Below, in pieces: positions 11,438-23,060 of a stretch of DNA of 64,000 nucleotides. Under the pieces are notes generated by a model that was not told the DNA's origin, did no database searches, and saw only the letters and a program-made list of their open reading frames with translations. The DNA is from Ampullaceana balthica (Eukaryota > Mollusca > Gastropoda > Lymnaeidae): positions 441,536 through 505,535 of the forward strand of contig CALYLW010000491.1 in the NCBI GenBank assembly GCA_944989445.1. Direction: 5' to 3'. The position numbers and the translations under genes were made by a program. Within the stretch, counting starts at the first letter, position 1. Every line of letters begins with the position of its first letter.

Positions 11438-11613
11438 CAATGTTCCCTCTAAGGTTCGTTGGTCCGTGTGCACAGTAAAAATAACAACAAAAAACGTGTG
11501 CAAAGTTGCACAACATCCATTTTTTGTGCAATATTTTACAAATATGCTGCGCGGTAATTCTAAACGACTGCGCTGCGTCGGTTAGATATCTGCGCAGCTT
11601 AAAGGGAACACTG
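11438..11613. mobile_element. hAT-like MITE (CAATGTTCCCTCTAAG ends)
   Basis: The left end is CAATGTTCCCTCTAAGG; the right end in reverse complement is CAGTGTTCCCTTTAAGC. The interior has TTGGTCCGTGTGCA and TGCTGCGCGGTAATTC. The 8-bp flanks GTGGCCAC and GTGGCAAT match at 6 of 8 positions, consistent with an old hAT target duplication. Related copies lie at 37423-38692 (split) and 56062-56247. Confidence 0.8.
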
Positions 11614-11739
11614 GTGGCAATTTCGAACCTTAGAGCATAATCCCGCTCCCCGCGTGCCGCTGCGCAGCTCATGACGAGGCTACGTGTGCCGCGGTAATAA
11701 AATAAATTTTAGCCGGTTATTAACCCCCTTCGCCCCCTC

Positions 11740-12090
11740 GTCACACTTCGTCTCACAAAAAACTTAGACCCCCTCTAATGACGCCACAAAGCGTTCAAAC
11801 CCCACCACCTAAAAAGCCGTAATTTCTAATTGAAAATTAGCATGTTGCAAATTATTTTTTTTGTCATTTAAATATGTATTTAGTGTAAGTCTGCACTCTA
11901 ATATCGTAACAAATGTGAAGTCATTTAAAAAGTCATAAAATAAATTGCAAGTAATCAAATATTTAAGTGGAACTTTTATTTAAAGTTGGCCGTTTTGATC
12001 CGACGTCACATTTCTTAACCCCCCCCCCTTTTCCCGTCATAAAACATCGTCATAAATGCGTGACCCCCTCCGTCATTTATGGACGGCCCT
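11740..12090. mobile_element. MITE ending GGGCCGTCCATAAATG (copy 1)
   Basis: The right end in reverse complement reads GGGCCGTCCATAAATGACG, close to the terminus of the 5341-11228 element. The interior (GTCATTTAAATATGTATTTA, CTCTAATATCGTAAC, CAAATATTTAAGTGGA, GACGTCACAT) aligns in order with 37570-37913, so the two are copies of one family. The left end is not clear. Confidence 0.75.
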
Positions 12091-12773
12091 TGTACAATGG
12101 GGAAAAAATTGTGAAAACAATTTCAATTTATGTTTTTAAACAATTGACGCTGCCCTGTTCTTTTCTCTCCTCGCTATGCCAAACGGCAAGGTGTCAACCG
12201 TTTGATTAAACAGAAACAGGGGAGTCGGTCGGTGTCTTCCATTCTTGCGGATCACGGGCCAAAGCAAACATCTCTATGGATTCCTCAAGTGGGGTTACTG
12301 TCCCTAGATCCCATTTCATGACGTATGTTTGTGTTTGAGTTTATGTTGGGGAGGGGGGGTCAAGTTAAAATAAAATGTCCGATGGCAAAATGGGCACAAT
12401 GCGGATGGACAAGCTGCGTAGACATTCGGAGGAGGGGGAGAGCACAACTTGTTTCGTGAAGGGATGTAACAGGGCAGAAAAGGGGAGGCACTCGCAGTGA
12501 GGATAGGGCATAACTTGGACATAACCAGAGCATTGGGGGGGGGGCGGCGGATAAAGACTGGCTTCCTAAGACACGGGCGTTTATTTGGCAATCTGTACTT
12601 CATGGGATTGCATTTTGCCCCGTCAGCCTGAAAAAAAAGACAATAAACCAATAAACGAGATTGATGCATTGATCGTGGAATGATGAAGACGAAATTTATG
12701 AATTGAATTGATTCACTTGTAATGGAAATCCTGTCATTGATCTCAGTCAATTAAAACTTGCTGTTAATGTAGT
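12091..12773. other. No recognisable feature
   Basis: Unique-looking sequence. The minus-strand frame at 12316-12750 has a C/P-rich composition from G-runs and does not look coding. Confidence 0.4.
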
Positions 12774-12781
12774 GTAGAACC

Positions 12782-14357
12782 CAGCGGAGTAGCATCTGTA
12801 TGTGCCGCCCGGGGCAGAAGCCAGGTTTGCCGCCCCCCCCCATCCCCGGAAAAATATGTTGATGCTGTAAACTAAGGACAATTTTTATTAGAAAGTAAGA
12901 TTTAGGACCATATACATTTTTATGTTAGAAATAAATAGAAGTGCTTTCATTTTCTGAATAGAATTGAAGTTTTCTTCTTTTCCTCATGACAGAATCTGTG
13001 AGGTTTCAATGTTGTCAGCCTTGCCATACTCAATAGCCAAAAGAGCTATAGATTAGTCAATCTTGGTGTGTTCATTATCAATCTTAATTAACATTCAATT
13101 GACTTAATTTTAAAGAAGTTTCTCTTACAGCTTGCACTACTATGACAATTGTAAGGAATGTTCGAATTAATGATATTATTTTAGGCAGGGTAAATTGGAG
13201 CCTAAATATCGTAATTAACTTGTATAAATCAAGTGGGCTTGAATTCATATTTTCCCTTTTTACCCGCGAGGTAACATAGTCCTTTTTTGATAATGTCATG
13301 TGATATCCTTTGAATTTTAATACTCTAATTTGAAGGCGAAATTTCAAAGTTTCAACATTCTCTAACTGCCAAAACCTCACAAGAATTTCTACATAACAAT
13401 ATTCATCTCGACTGTTTCTCTACATAACATTGCAAAATATTCGCATTGATCGTCAAAAATTTGCTGACTCGTTCTTTGTCTAGAAGACGGTTCGATTAAA
13501 ATGATAAGGTCTCAACATAAAATCTTAGCAAATGTCATCACTAAAGTATTTCATCAGTTCCTCTGTGAGTTGCCTCTGCGAAGGATTTTTTAGCACTATA
13601 AATCCAATTTCAGTCGTAGCACAATGTAATCAAATCAGTTTTAATGAACTGTTTGAAAGGGATTTGACATTGAGATTTATGTCTTTGAGTCTTTCTTGAA
13701 CTCCTGTATACTCTCCAACCATGTTCTTATACTACTTCAGCCAATTCTTCTTCAGTTCAGAAGCGTTAGTATTAGAAGACTTTAGATTCACTATATGGAG
13801 TTTGAAGTTTCAGCATTAGAAACTTCTATTTCTTTTATTAATTTTTACCTTGGATTTACTTTTCTTTAATTAGACCTTACTTAAACGTTGTTCATTTTTA
13901 GAAGCTAATTATTAGCGAGTAATTTGCCGCCCCTAAGAAAATTCCGCGCTGAGCATTCGATTGGCTCATGTTTGAAATTGATATGGTACATTAACTTTCG
14001 CTTCTACAACAGGGTCGGTTGTCGATTTTACAGAATCAGTTACGTTACCAGCAGATTAGTGTCATGTCTCATACTACTTAAAACCCTTGGTCTTTCAGTT
14101 CAGTGACATTATTTTCAGAAGAATTTATATCCAATATGGAGCTGGAAATTTAGCTGTAAAAACGTTTCACATATTTTAGGATAGTTATTTTGTGTATTGT
14201 TATAATTTCTTATTTGTTTGTTTTTTTTTCATAAAAAGCTCCACTTTCTTAAGAAATTTTCGTTCTTTGAGATGAATTAACGACGAGGAATTTGCCGCCC
14301 CTAAAAAAGTGCCAACCGGGGAATTCCCCCCTTGCCCCCTCTCTCGCTACGCCACTG
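12782..14357. mobile_element. Decayed hAT transposon (CAGYGGMGTAGC ends)
   Basis: The left end CAGCGGAGTAGC and the right end, in reverse complement CAGTGGCGTAGC, are terminal inverted repeats. Flanks GTAGAACC (12774-12781) and ATAGAACC (14358-14365) match at 7 of 8 positions, as expected for a hAT target duplication. TTTGCCGCCCCTAA(A/G)AAA repeats occur twice inside (about 13922 and 14290). The transposase survives only as a remnant on the minus strand (13020-13380). Confidence 0.85.
13020..13380 (-). pseudogene. hAT transposase C-terminal remnant (ZMYM1-like)
   Basis: On the minus strand, DLYKLITIFRLQFTLP followed by a scrambled stretch, then RTFLTI and, in a shifted frame, TKID-SIALLAIEYGKADNIE. 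This order resembles the hAT dimerisation region of ZMYM1-like transposases: a leucine-rich LP motif, the S-F-L region, then LA-LSIE-E. Stops and frameshifts break it. Family identity is from memory of the motif order and is moderately sure. The N-terminal catalytic part is not recognisable. Confidence 0.6.
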
Positions 14358-14603
14358 ATAGAACCCTATTTTTTTATATATATATATCGCTCTAACACTC
14401 CAGCTTAATAACTCGCCAAATATATATACAAAGCAAATGTTAACTAACGTACGTTAGAGTAGGGATTTACTTCTCATTACTGTGCAATATTTAAATTGCT
14501 AATTTGCGTCTTAGAGTTGCAGTATATCTACCATCTTTTTAGCCCCACTTGTGCTCTTAAAGTTTTTTTTAAAAAAAGAGAACTTTTCATTTTTTATATG
14601 TTT

Positions 14604-15852
14604 ACTAGCATACCCGTTCGCGCGTTGCAACGATTTTCGAAGAAATGAAATTCAAGGACATCACTAAAATAATATTTTAATTTACATAGTGTCATCTGTA
14701 TAAATATATTGTTAAAAGTGAATGCATCTCTGATAGTGCTTGAAACCTTAACACACTTTTCATCGTAAGGAAATCTTTGGGAACACTTTCGCAAAGACAA
14801 CTGGCAAACTTTCTGTTACAATTACGTGTCATTAGTGGCATGGGATCCAAACTGTCTTTTTTAAAAATATGAGGTATATACACTATAAACTCATTAAGCT
14901 TTATAATATTTTAATATTAAATATCAAGTTTATTATACACCAAGCTTGGTAAAGATACACCCATTTAGTGATTTACCCAGTTGTTAACGCTAATTTTTTT
15001 ATATAGCTTATATAAGCAAAATAGACATTAAGGGCCCCTTGGGCCCAATCGGTAAAACAAATTAACTTTAAAATACCTGTTTACTTCAATCTGTATCATG
15101 ATAGATGTATATTTTCAATATTTTTCAAGACCGTGTAAAATCGTAATGGAATTACATCTTAAATACTTGCGGGAAAAATGTTATTGGGCCCCCGGCCCCA
15201 AAGGAATGGACATTAGGAATTTAATGCACCATGATACTTTAATATGGGCTGTTAAGTGTGTATGTATCAAGTTTGGTCAAGATCCATTCATTTTCTAAGT
15301 AGCTAAAGCTTAAACTATTTTTTATATAGCTCATATAAGGAAAAACAGCTTTTGGGGCCCCCAGGCTCATTCGGTGCAAGATTTAAAGTTCTACTCTCCT
15401 GTTTATTTCAATCAAATTGTTAATGGATATTTTTATCTATATTTTTTAAGATCAACATAAATTGAATGGGGAATAAAAACTTAAACGTTTATGAAAAAAA
15501 GACATTTGGGGCCCCTAGCCCTGAAAGAATGAACATTAGGAGTTCATTGCCCTATAGTATTTTAACATGGGCTATTAAGTTTTTATTTACTAAGTTTTTT
15601 TCAAGATCCATTCATTTTCCCAGTAGCTAACGTTTAAACTAATTTTTATATAGCTCATATAAGCAAAAAAAAACACAACATTATGGACCCCTGGAGCCCC
15701 AAGAGTTTAAATTTAAAATAATAAATTAGCCAGTTACCCTCCCGGGAGCAGTACGTACTAATCTTCCAAAATTTCTTGGTGATCGGATGAATGGTTTAGT
15801 CAGCTATAAAGGACAAACATACATACATACGTTGATTTTATAGATATAGATT
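14604..15852 (+). mobile_element. Modular GGGCCC element, copy 1
   Basis: Starts ACTAGCATACCCGTTCGCGC followed by GTTGCAACG (CGTTGCAACG is a perfect palindrome) and ends GGTTTAGTCAGCTATAAAGG, then (ACAT)n and TAGATATAGATT. Between are tandem modules, each with a GGGCCC or GGGGCCC palindrome, the anchor TTTTATATAGCTCATATAAG (near 14998, 15320 and 15645, about 322 bp apart) and an AGTATTTTAATATGGGCT-type anchor half a period away. Copy 2 (49735-51450) has the same modules and tail. There is no coding capacity. The layout recalls non-autonomous elements with internal tandem cores, such as the pearl/HINE type; the class is inference. Confidence 0.75.
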
Positions 15853-16309
15853 TTATGTGCAATTTGAAATCAATTGCATAGTTTCCTATTTGTTAACAAT
15901 CAGCAGTTTTGTATCTTTAAGTGTTACGGGTTATGCTATCTTTTATTTTCAGTTAATTGGCCTTGCATTTTATTTGGTGGGGAGGGGGGATCTGTTAATT
16001 ATTTGTATTCTTTTTTCCGTGTACCAGAAATCATCAGCGAGTTTCATTTAATAAATCTTAAACCGGAACATAACACTATGTAACAGGGGTCGGGAAACTT
16101 TTTGTCTGAGAGTGCCATAAACACCACATATTTCGAAAAGTAATTCTGTGAGAGCCATACATATTTCTTAAAACTAAAAATTCAAGTAAATGTGTGCATT
16201 TTGTGTAATTTCAACACTAAAAGCACAATAAGTATGGCTCTAAAATCTTTTAATAACACTTTCATGCTGTTGCTAAACTAATCAATAATAAGTATTACTT
16301 ACAAACAAT

Positions 16310-18179
16310 GCGACTTATGGTGCTGCATTGATTTGGTAATGGCTTTGTAGTCTGGTTGATACGTCATGGTGAGGTTAATTAAAAGTGATCGGTGGTTGGT
16401 CTTGATGTTCTTTAGATGTGAGAAAGACTGCTCGTATGCCTACGTAGAGTCAAACATTGTCAGTACAGCAATACTCTCACGCTGCAGTGTGTGGTATGTG
16501 ACAGGTGACGCGTTCCAAGTTTTGACAATCAGCTGGTGTGCGTGTTGAAGATTTTTTTCTTCTTCATTTCTGCCCATTGTGTTGGCTCGCCAACTCTGCT
16601 TGCTATCGTGCAAGTCTTTCTAAATCTTCATTCATCCACATATCTGAGGCCTTCAGGTAAGCAGCTTGGAGCTCAAAATCTCTGACGGAGACACCTGGGA
16701 TGCAACTCATGTCAGTGCTGTCCACTGCACACTCGTGTGGATGGGTGATGAACTTAAAAAGACAGGTGTGCTCGCGAAATTCTCCAAAGCGCGCTTTAAA
16801 TGGCCGCAGGACCTGCTAGCTGCTGAATATTAAGATGTTGAGCAGGGTCACTTGATGTGCACATATCTTTGAACTCTTTCAGTTTTTCAAAGTTTAGTGA
16901 ACGACCTGTTTCAATGTCGGCGATGACGAGTTCTAGCTTGTTTTCAAATGCAAACATTGCTTGTTGCAGGAATAAGATTGTATTTCCAACGCCTTGCATT
17001 TTCACATTGAACCGATTTAGATGTTCAGTCATGTATACGAGATAATAAAACTTCAGGAGCCATTCAGTGTCAGCTAACTCGGGATGCTCGACATTCTTCA
17101 TTTCAAGAAAAGTCCTAATTTCGCGCAGACAAGCCGCAAATCGGCTGAGCACTTTCCCTCTTGACAATCAACGCACGTTGCTGTGCAGAAGCAGACCAGG
17201 ATAATTATTCCCAACCTCATCAAGCAGTGTTTTAAACTGGCGATAATTTAATGCTCGTGCAACAATAAAGTTGACTACTCGAACCACCAGCGACATCACC
17301 TCACCAAGAAGCTCGCCACACATCTGAGCACAAAGCGCCTCCTGATGTATGATGCAATGAAAGTTTAGGATGCGTCTGTTTTCGTGCTCACATAGAAGAG
17401 CGACAAATACTCTCTTTTTCCTCACCATGCACGGAGCACTATCAGTGCACACGGAAACAAGTTTATCCATCGGTATATTTTTTTCTTTAGCGAACTCAGT
17501 CTAAAACTCGAATAAATCCTGCCCTCTTGCTGTGCCCTTCATACAAAACAGCAAGACTTTCCTCATGTAATGTTTCACCGACAACCTTGCAACTACGGTG
17601 AACTGGGATAAATTACTAACGTCTGTTGACTCATACAAAGCGAGAGAGAAAAACGGTGCTGCATGTATGTCCTTCAATTGCATTTCCTCAATTTGATTTG
17701 ACATCATGATGCTACGATCGTGAACAGTTCTTGCCGACAGGGGAATTTATTTTATCCGTTTAATTATTTTGTCCTTATTGGAAAATTCATCAAAAAGTTC
17801 ATTGGCAACATCAAACATGAATGCTTTGGCATACTCCCCATCTGTGAATGGCTTTCCTTTTCTTACAATAGCTAAAGCGCCAGCAAAGCTAACCGAATTC
17901 CAGTCACCTTGTTGGGTTCAAACACGGATTTGCTGCTGACCAGCTTGCACTCTTGATATAATAGCAATTCTTGACATGCTTTCTACCCGCAGGATATTTC
18001 AATGCAAATGTAGAATGGCGTGTCTCGAAGTGTCGCTTTACATTTGACCTTTTCATAGACGTAATTTTATCCCTACATATAAAACACACTGCAGAGCCCG
18101 TTCTCTCTATAAAGGCGAATTCCTCCGTCCATTCCTGCTGAAATGTACGATACTCATCGTCTTTCTTTCTTTTAGCCAT
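16310..18179 (-). pseudogene. hAT transposase, GTF2IRD2-like, broken
   Basis: This would bind the element's ends and cut and paste it. Reading on the minus strand: 18179-17904 begins MAKRKKDDEYRTFQQEWTEE and has a BED-type zinc finger (CFICRDKI, then H-E-T-RH). 17707-17501 has the SLALYESTDVSNLSQFTV region. 17470-17168 has VSVCTDSAPCM and CIIHQEALCAQ. 17167-16796 has the EWLLKFYYLVYMTEHLN region. Frames further on give FGEFREHTCLFKF, ELQAAYLKASDMW and FDSTYAYEQSFSHLKNIK, the C-terminal dimerisation motif. The order matches GTF2IRD2-like transposases almost end to end, but several stops and frameshifts separate the blocks, so no full protein can be made. No introns are needed to explain the breaks. 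Confidence 0.9.
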
Positions 18180-18459
18180 CTTGTCAAATAGGTTTCTAAA
18201 ATTAGATCGCCTAGAACGCGATTAAAACGAAAGTTTACTTTCTGTTCCGACAACAATCTGTTGTGCGGACCGTTTTACACATGCACACATCGTCCGCTAT
18301 TTTCTAAAGCAATATACACCAATCCCACTTGAACAATGTATTTTTGCCACTTTTCCACAGAAATCACTGTGATCACTTTGATCCCGAATTCTAAATCACT
18401 CTCCCTTAAATAGCAATTTAACTCCTAAGGTTACTAACCCTTAACCTTGATTATTTCAT

Positions 18460-20281
18460 GTATTCTATCACGTATGGCTCTCCTCATTACTATTATATCA
18501 TTCTATCAAGTATGGCTCTCCTCATTACTATTATATCATTCTATCACGTATGGCTCTCCTCATTACTATTATATCATTCTATCACGTATGGCTCTCCTCA
18601 TTACTATTCTATCATTCTATCACGTATGGCTCTCCTCATTACTATTATATCATTCTATCACGTATGGCTCTCCTCATTACTATTATATAATTCTATCACG
18701 TATGGCTCTCCTCATTACTATTATATCATTCTATCACGTATGGCTCTCCTCATTACTATTATATCATTCTATCACGTATGGCTCTCCTCATTACTATTAT
18801 ATCATTCTATCACGTATGGCTCTCCTCATTACTATTATATCATTCTATCACGTATGGCTCTCCTCATTACTATTATATCATTCTATCACGTATGGCTCTC
18901 CTCATTACTATTATATCATTCTATCACGTATGGCTCTCCTCATTACTATTATATCATTCTATCACGTATGGCTCTCCTCATTACTATTATATCATTCTAT
19001 CACGTATGGCTCTCCTCATTACTATTATATCATTCTATCACGTATGGCTCTCCTCATTACTATTATATCATTCTATCACGTATGGCTCTCCTCATTACTA
19101 TTATATCATTCTATCACGTATGGCTCTCCTCATTACTATTATATCATTCTATCACGTATGGCTCTCCTCATTACTATTATATCATTCTATCACGTATGGC
19201 TCTCCTCATTACTATTATATCATTCTATCACGTATGGCTCTCCTCATTACTATTATATCATTCTATCACGTATGGCTCTCCTCATTACTATTATATCATT
19301 CTATCACGTATGGCTCTCCTCATTACTATTATATCATTCTATCACGTATGGCTCTCCTCATTACTATTATATCATTCTATCACGTATGGCTCTCCTCATT
19401 ACTATTATATCATTCTATCACGTATGGCTCTCCTCATTACTATTATATCATTCTATCACGTATGGCTCTCCTCATTACTATTATATCATTCTATCACGTA
19501 TGGCTCTCCTCATTACTATTATATCATTCTATCACGTATGGCTCTCCTCATTACTATTATATCATTCTATCACGTATGGCTCTCCTCATTACTATTATAT
19601 CATTCTATCACGTATGGCTCTCCTCATTACTATTATATCATTCTATCACGTATGGCTCTCCTCATTACTATTATATCATTCTATCACGTATGGCTCTCCT
19701 CATTACTATTATATCATTCTATCACGTATGGCTCTCCTCATTACTATTATATCATTCTATCACGTATGGCTCTCCTCATTACTATCATATCATTCTATCA
19801 CGTATGGCTCTCCTCATTACTATCATATCATTCTATCACGTATGGCTCTCCTCATTACTATTATATCATTCTATCACGTATGGCTCTCCTCATTACTATT
19901 ATATCATTCTATCACGTATGGCTCTCCTCATTACTATTATATCATTCTATCACGTATGGCTCTCCTCATTACTATTATATCATTCTATCACGTATGGCTC
20001 TCCTCATTACTATTATATCATTCTATCACGTATGGCTCTCCTCATTACTATTATATCATTCTATCACGTATGGCTCTCCTCATTACTATTATATCATTCT
20101 ATCACGTATGGCTCTCCTCATTACTATTATATCATTCTATCACGTATGGCTCTCCTCATTACTATTATATCATTCTATCACGTATGGCTCTCCTCATTAC
20201 TATTATATCATTCTATCACGTATGGCTCTCCTCATTACTATTATATCATTCTATCACGTATGGCTCTCCTCATTACTATTC
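18460..20281. repeat. 38-bp satellite array inside the hAT element (about 48 copies)
   Basis: Units of 38 bp (CTATCACGTATGGCTCTCCT followed by CATTACTATTATATCATT) repeat with almost no variation apart from a few substitutions (near 18510, 18610, 18690, 19787 and 19825). 38 is not a multiple of three, so all three plus frames run through the same sequence and happen to lack stops. This yields overlapping open frames over 500 codons with a 38-residue repeat, which I do not treat as proteins. The unit contains TATGGCTCTC, also found just inside the termini of this hAT family (45940-45990). Confidence 0.97.
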
Positions 20282-20763
20282 GATAGAATTGATTGGTCAA
20301 CCAACATGCGATCTCCAAACATTTTCCCGCGTCTAAACTTTCAACAATGTTTTAAATCACGTAAGCCATAAAATAGAAAATAATTAGTAAGATTATTGAC
20401 ATATGACGACTTGTTTTTTCCCAATAATTTAGATAAAAGGAGTCTGAGCAAACATTTTTTTCTTTATAATGAATATTTTTTTCTGCGAGCCCATATGCAG
20501 CCATCAAAAGAGCCATATATGGCTCGCGAGCCATGGTTTCCCGACCCCTGCTATATAATGTATATAAATTTAGATAAAATTATTATGCGTTCACATACAT
20601 TAATTCATTCAAATAATAGGCGTATACAAAATGCGTAAACCGTTAACGATAATATGTGAATTAGTGGCTGATCATTACGGAGTTAATGAACAATGATTAG
20701 CCTGGCTAATTTTTTTTTACTCCTGCCCGTAACCCTGCTAGTGGCATAAGATTACAGGCAAAG

Positions 20764-20786
20764 AATAAATAAATAAATAAATAAAT
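20764..20786. repeat. (AAAT)n microsatellite
   Basis: A short run of AAAT tetranucleotides. Confidence 0.85.
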
Positions 20787-20811
20787 GTCTCTGTGACACA
20801 CAGACAGAAGC

Positions 20812-21005
20812 TTCACTAGGGTTGGTGTCAAACAGGGCGGTAGCTCATGGTGTCACCCCCTCACGACTTAACCGATAGAACTCTTCCGAGTCTTCCAGTG
20901 CCAAATAACCTGACATACAGAATTTTACATTTTTGTGTCACCCCTTGTGATGGTGTCATCCGATGCGGTCCGCACCCCTCACATTTCCCTAGTGACGCCA
21001 CTGCT
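20812..21005. mobile_element. MITE, GTGACGCCACTG end, minus orientation
   Basis: Ends CCCTAGTGACGCCACTG on the right (reverse complement CAGTGGCGTCACTAGGG) and starts near TTCACTAGGGTTGGTGTCA. It contains GATGCGGTCCGCACCCC and GGTGTCACCCC, matching the fragment at 2470-2660 in the opposite direction. Confidence 0.65.
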
Positions 21006-21484
21006 TAGTGTAAATTACTAATTAATTTCGTGTCGGTGACCTGTAAAATAGCACACAACAAAAGAGCGCATATGCAGATTTGAGGCGATAGGTATAATAG
21101 ATGCTATTGTTTCAAGTAAAACTACCTACGAGGCATAGTGCTCTTATTTTTGCGCCCATTTGTCGTCGCTCTTTCATCGTGCGCTCTTTAATGACTTATG
21201 ACAACACATTAAAGAAGAAAATGTTCCCAACATATGTCAGACAATCCTTTAACTTTAAAATATAGATTATTAATTAATTGAATGGCATTTTTTAAAGTTT
21301 AAGTCTTGCCTGTGATACTTTAAGATCATTTAATAATTTTAAAACAAATTTATCTAACATTTGACGAGTCCAAAATTTAAGTTTAACTTTGCTAACTTTC
21401 TATATTAAAGTCAATCATAATTAAAGAATTATTTAACCCGGTAAAGGTATAACGTTGCCTTTTGACTCAAAAATAATTCGAGTA

Positions 21485-21813
21485 AAGTCGAACTCAAAGG
21501 GACCTGAAAACACAAAATCGACTTACAGAGTTTTCGAGTTAAAGAAAATCCCACTGTGGAGGGAGTTAAGTGTGTGTGGGGGGGGGGCTTTCTCAGTGGT
21601 GTCGGTATGTCAATGCCAAGTTGGCTCCCTTACATATAAAGCATCAGACCCCGCCTATTTTTCCTGTCAAGCCTTCTTGCCAGCATGGCTGTTCCTCCGC
21701 CTCCTCTAAATATCAACATTTTCCTTGATTAATCTGCGCATATTACTCCATTTTCTCTTACTTGGAAACTCCGTAAGTCGAATTTTTTTTTCGGGTCCCT
21801 TTGAGTTCGACTT
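21485..21813. mobile_element. 329-bp MITE with long inverted repeats
   Basis: The left end AAGTCGAACTCAAAGGGACC and the right end in reverse complement match, and similarity continues inward through ATCGACTTACAGAGTTTTCG / TTCGACTTACGGAGTTTCC for about 60 bp. The GTCGAACT ends resemble pogo/Tigger-type MITEs. That assignment is inference. Confidence 0.75.
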
Positions 21814-21934
21814 ATTGAGATCCGATTTTATTTCTTAATTTTTTCTAGGTGAAAAAAATGTGTTTTCTCCTTTTTTGGCATAAATTCATACACATTAAAA
21901 TTTAAGGTTTTGTTGCCACCCTCCCTCCCTCTTA

Positions 21935-23060
21935 GGAAATTAACGATTAATTAATCGATTAATCGTTAAAAATTTAAATCGATTACAATTAATTTGATCA
22001 ATTAAAATTCGATTAAAATTTAATAAAATATTTCTAATATTTTTATTTCAATTTATTAATTTTTTTTTATTTTTTACTTACATATTTTTCCTTATATTGT
22101 TATTATTTATTAAGACGTGCATACGTAAACAAAAATGACGACTTATGACATCACAGTTAAGTTGAGCATTTAAGCGGAAAGTTAAAGCAAACATTTTATT
22201 TTTAAGCTAACTGCGGACGCCAATTAAATCAGACGAATCAGATGCAGTACGCGATCATGTCTGCTTCCAGAAAATGTAACCGCTCTGGTTTGTCTGCGTG
22301 ACAGGATAAAGTGATGCCTACTTGCTTGCTATAGAGTGACTGACAGTCAGTACACCGTATAACTTTTATAATTTAACTCTCTACGTGTTTTTTTTTAAGT
22401 TATTGAAAAAATCACTTATGTCAGTGCTACAGTTTGAATGTACAACATTTATGTCTCAACTCTTAAGTTAAGTCATGGATTGTTGCAGATCAGATACTAA
22501 TACAGTGCGATCCCTTTAAGTCGCGGTCGTTCGGGTCCATGTTTATGTTATCGCGACTTTGTTGAATCGCGATTTATCGTCACATAGTACAGATGTCAGT
22601 GTAACAACTTATTGAGCGAAGTAAAGGATGCAAATAAAAACGCGTTTTCTTCACTATAACATTTATTTTTAATTAAAATGAAATCAAGTTTATACTCACG
22701 TATTGTATATATCATTACATATCCTGGTACACTCGTTTTGATCTAAAATATGTTAAAAGAACTTAAATTACAAGAATCACAGAACAATCGGTAATTGTTT
22801 ATAACTGATGGTTTATAGTAAGCGGTATGTTGATTACAAGCTTTTTACTGTCATTGTTTTTCTTCCTTATTTCTTGCACAGCAGCACGATTTTGCCATGT
22901 TACGTCACAAAAATTGGGATCCATGGAATTACCGCCACTTAACCGATTTCGTGACATAACGAATCGCGACTAAACAGGATCTATATTTGCGTTATAATTA
23001 ATCGAAATTAATGTATTAAATTTTTCCCCGATTAATCGAAGAAAATTTTTTGCTAGCCCA
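21935..23060. mobile_element. MITE with ATTAATCGATTAATCG ends, interrupted
   Basis: The left arm has AACGATTAATTAATCGATTA followed by ATCG; the right arm near 22995-23050 has ATAATTAATCGAAATTAATG and CCCCGATTAATCGAAG, so the ends are inverted copies. A different TIR element (22502-22987) lies between them. Termini are AT-rich and their exact ends are not certain. Confidence 0.55.
22502..22987. mobile_element. MITE with GATCC-AGTCGCG ends, nested
   Basis: The left end reads ACAGTGCGATCCCTTTAAGT followed by CGCG; the right end in reverse complement reads TATAGATCCTGTTTAGTCGC followed by GATTCG. GCGACT motifs lie inside both ends. The pattern resembles pogo/mariner-like MITEs and it lies within the element at 21935-23060. 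Confidence 0.55.

Larger units (their letters stand above)
16084..20550 (-). mobile_element. hAT transposon with transposase remnant and internal satellite
   Basis: Ends are CAGGGGTCGGGAAACTTTTT on the left and, in reverse complement, CAGGGGTCGGGAAACCATGG on the right. Flanks CTATGTAA (16076-16083) and CTATATAA (20551-20558) agree at 7 of 8 bases, the hallmark target duplication. The transposase is on the minus strand (about 16310-18179). A 38-bp satellite (18460-20281) fills most of the region between the transposase start and the right terminus. A 305-bp derivative with the same termini is at 45708-46012. Confidence 0.95.

Noticed and set aside
18447..20371. Three overlapping plus-strand open frames of over 500 codons with a 38-residue repeat (hydrophobic, membrane-like)
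   Set aside because: They are the same 38-bp satellite read in three frames. The unit lacks stops by chance, and there is no codon-position bias in the few substitutions.
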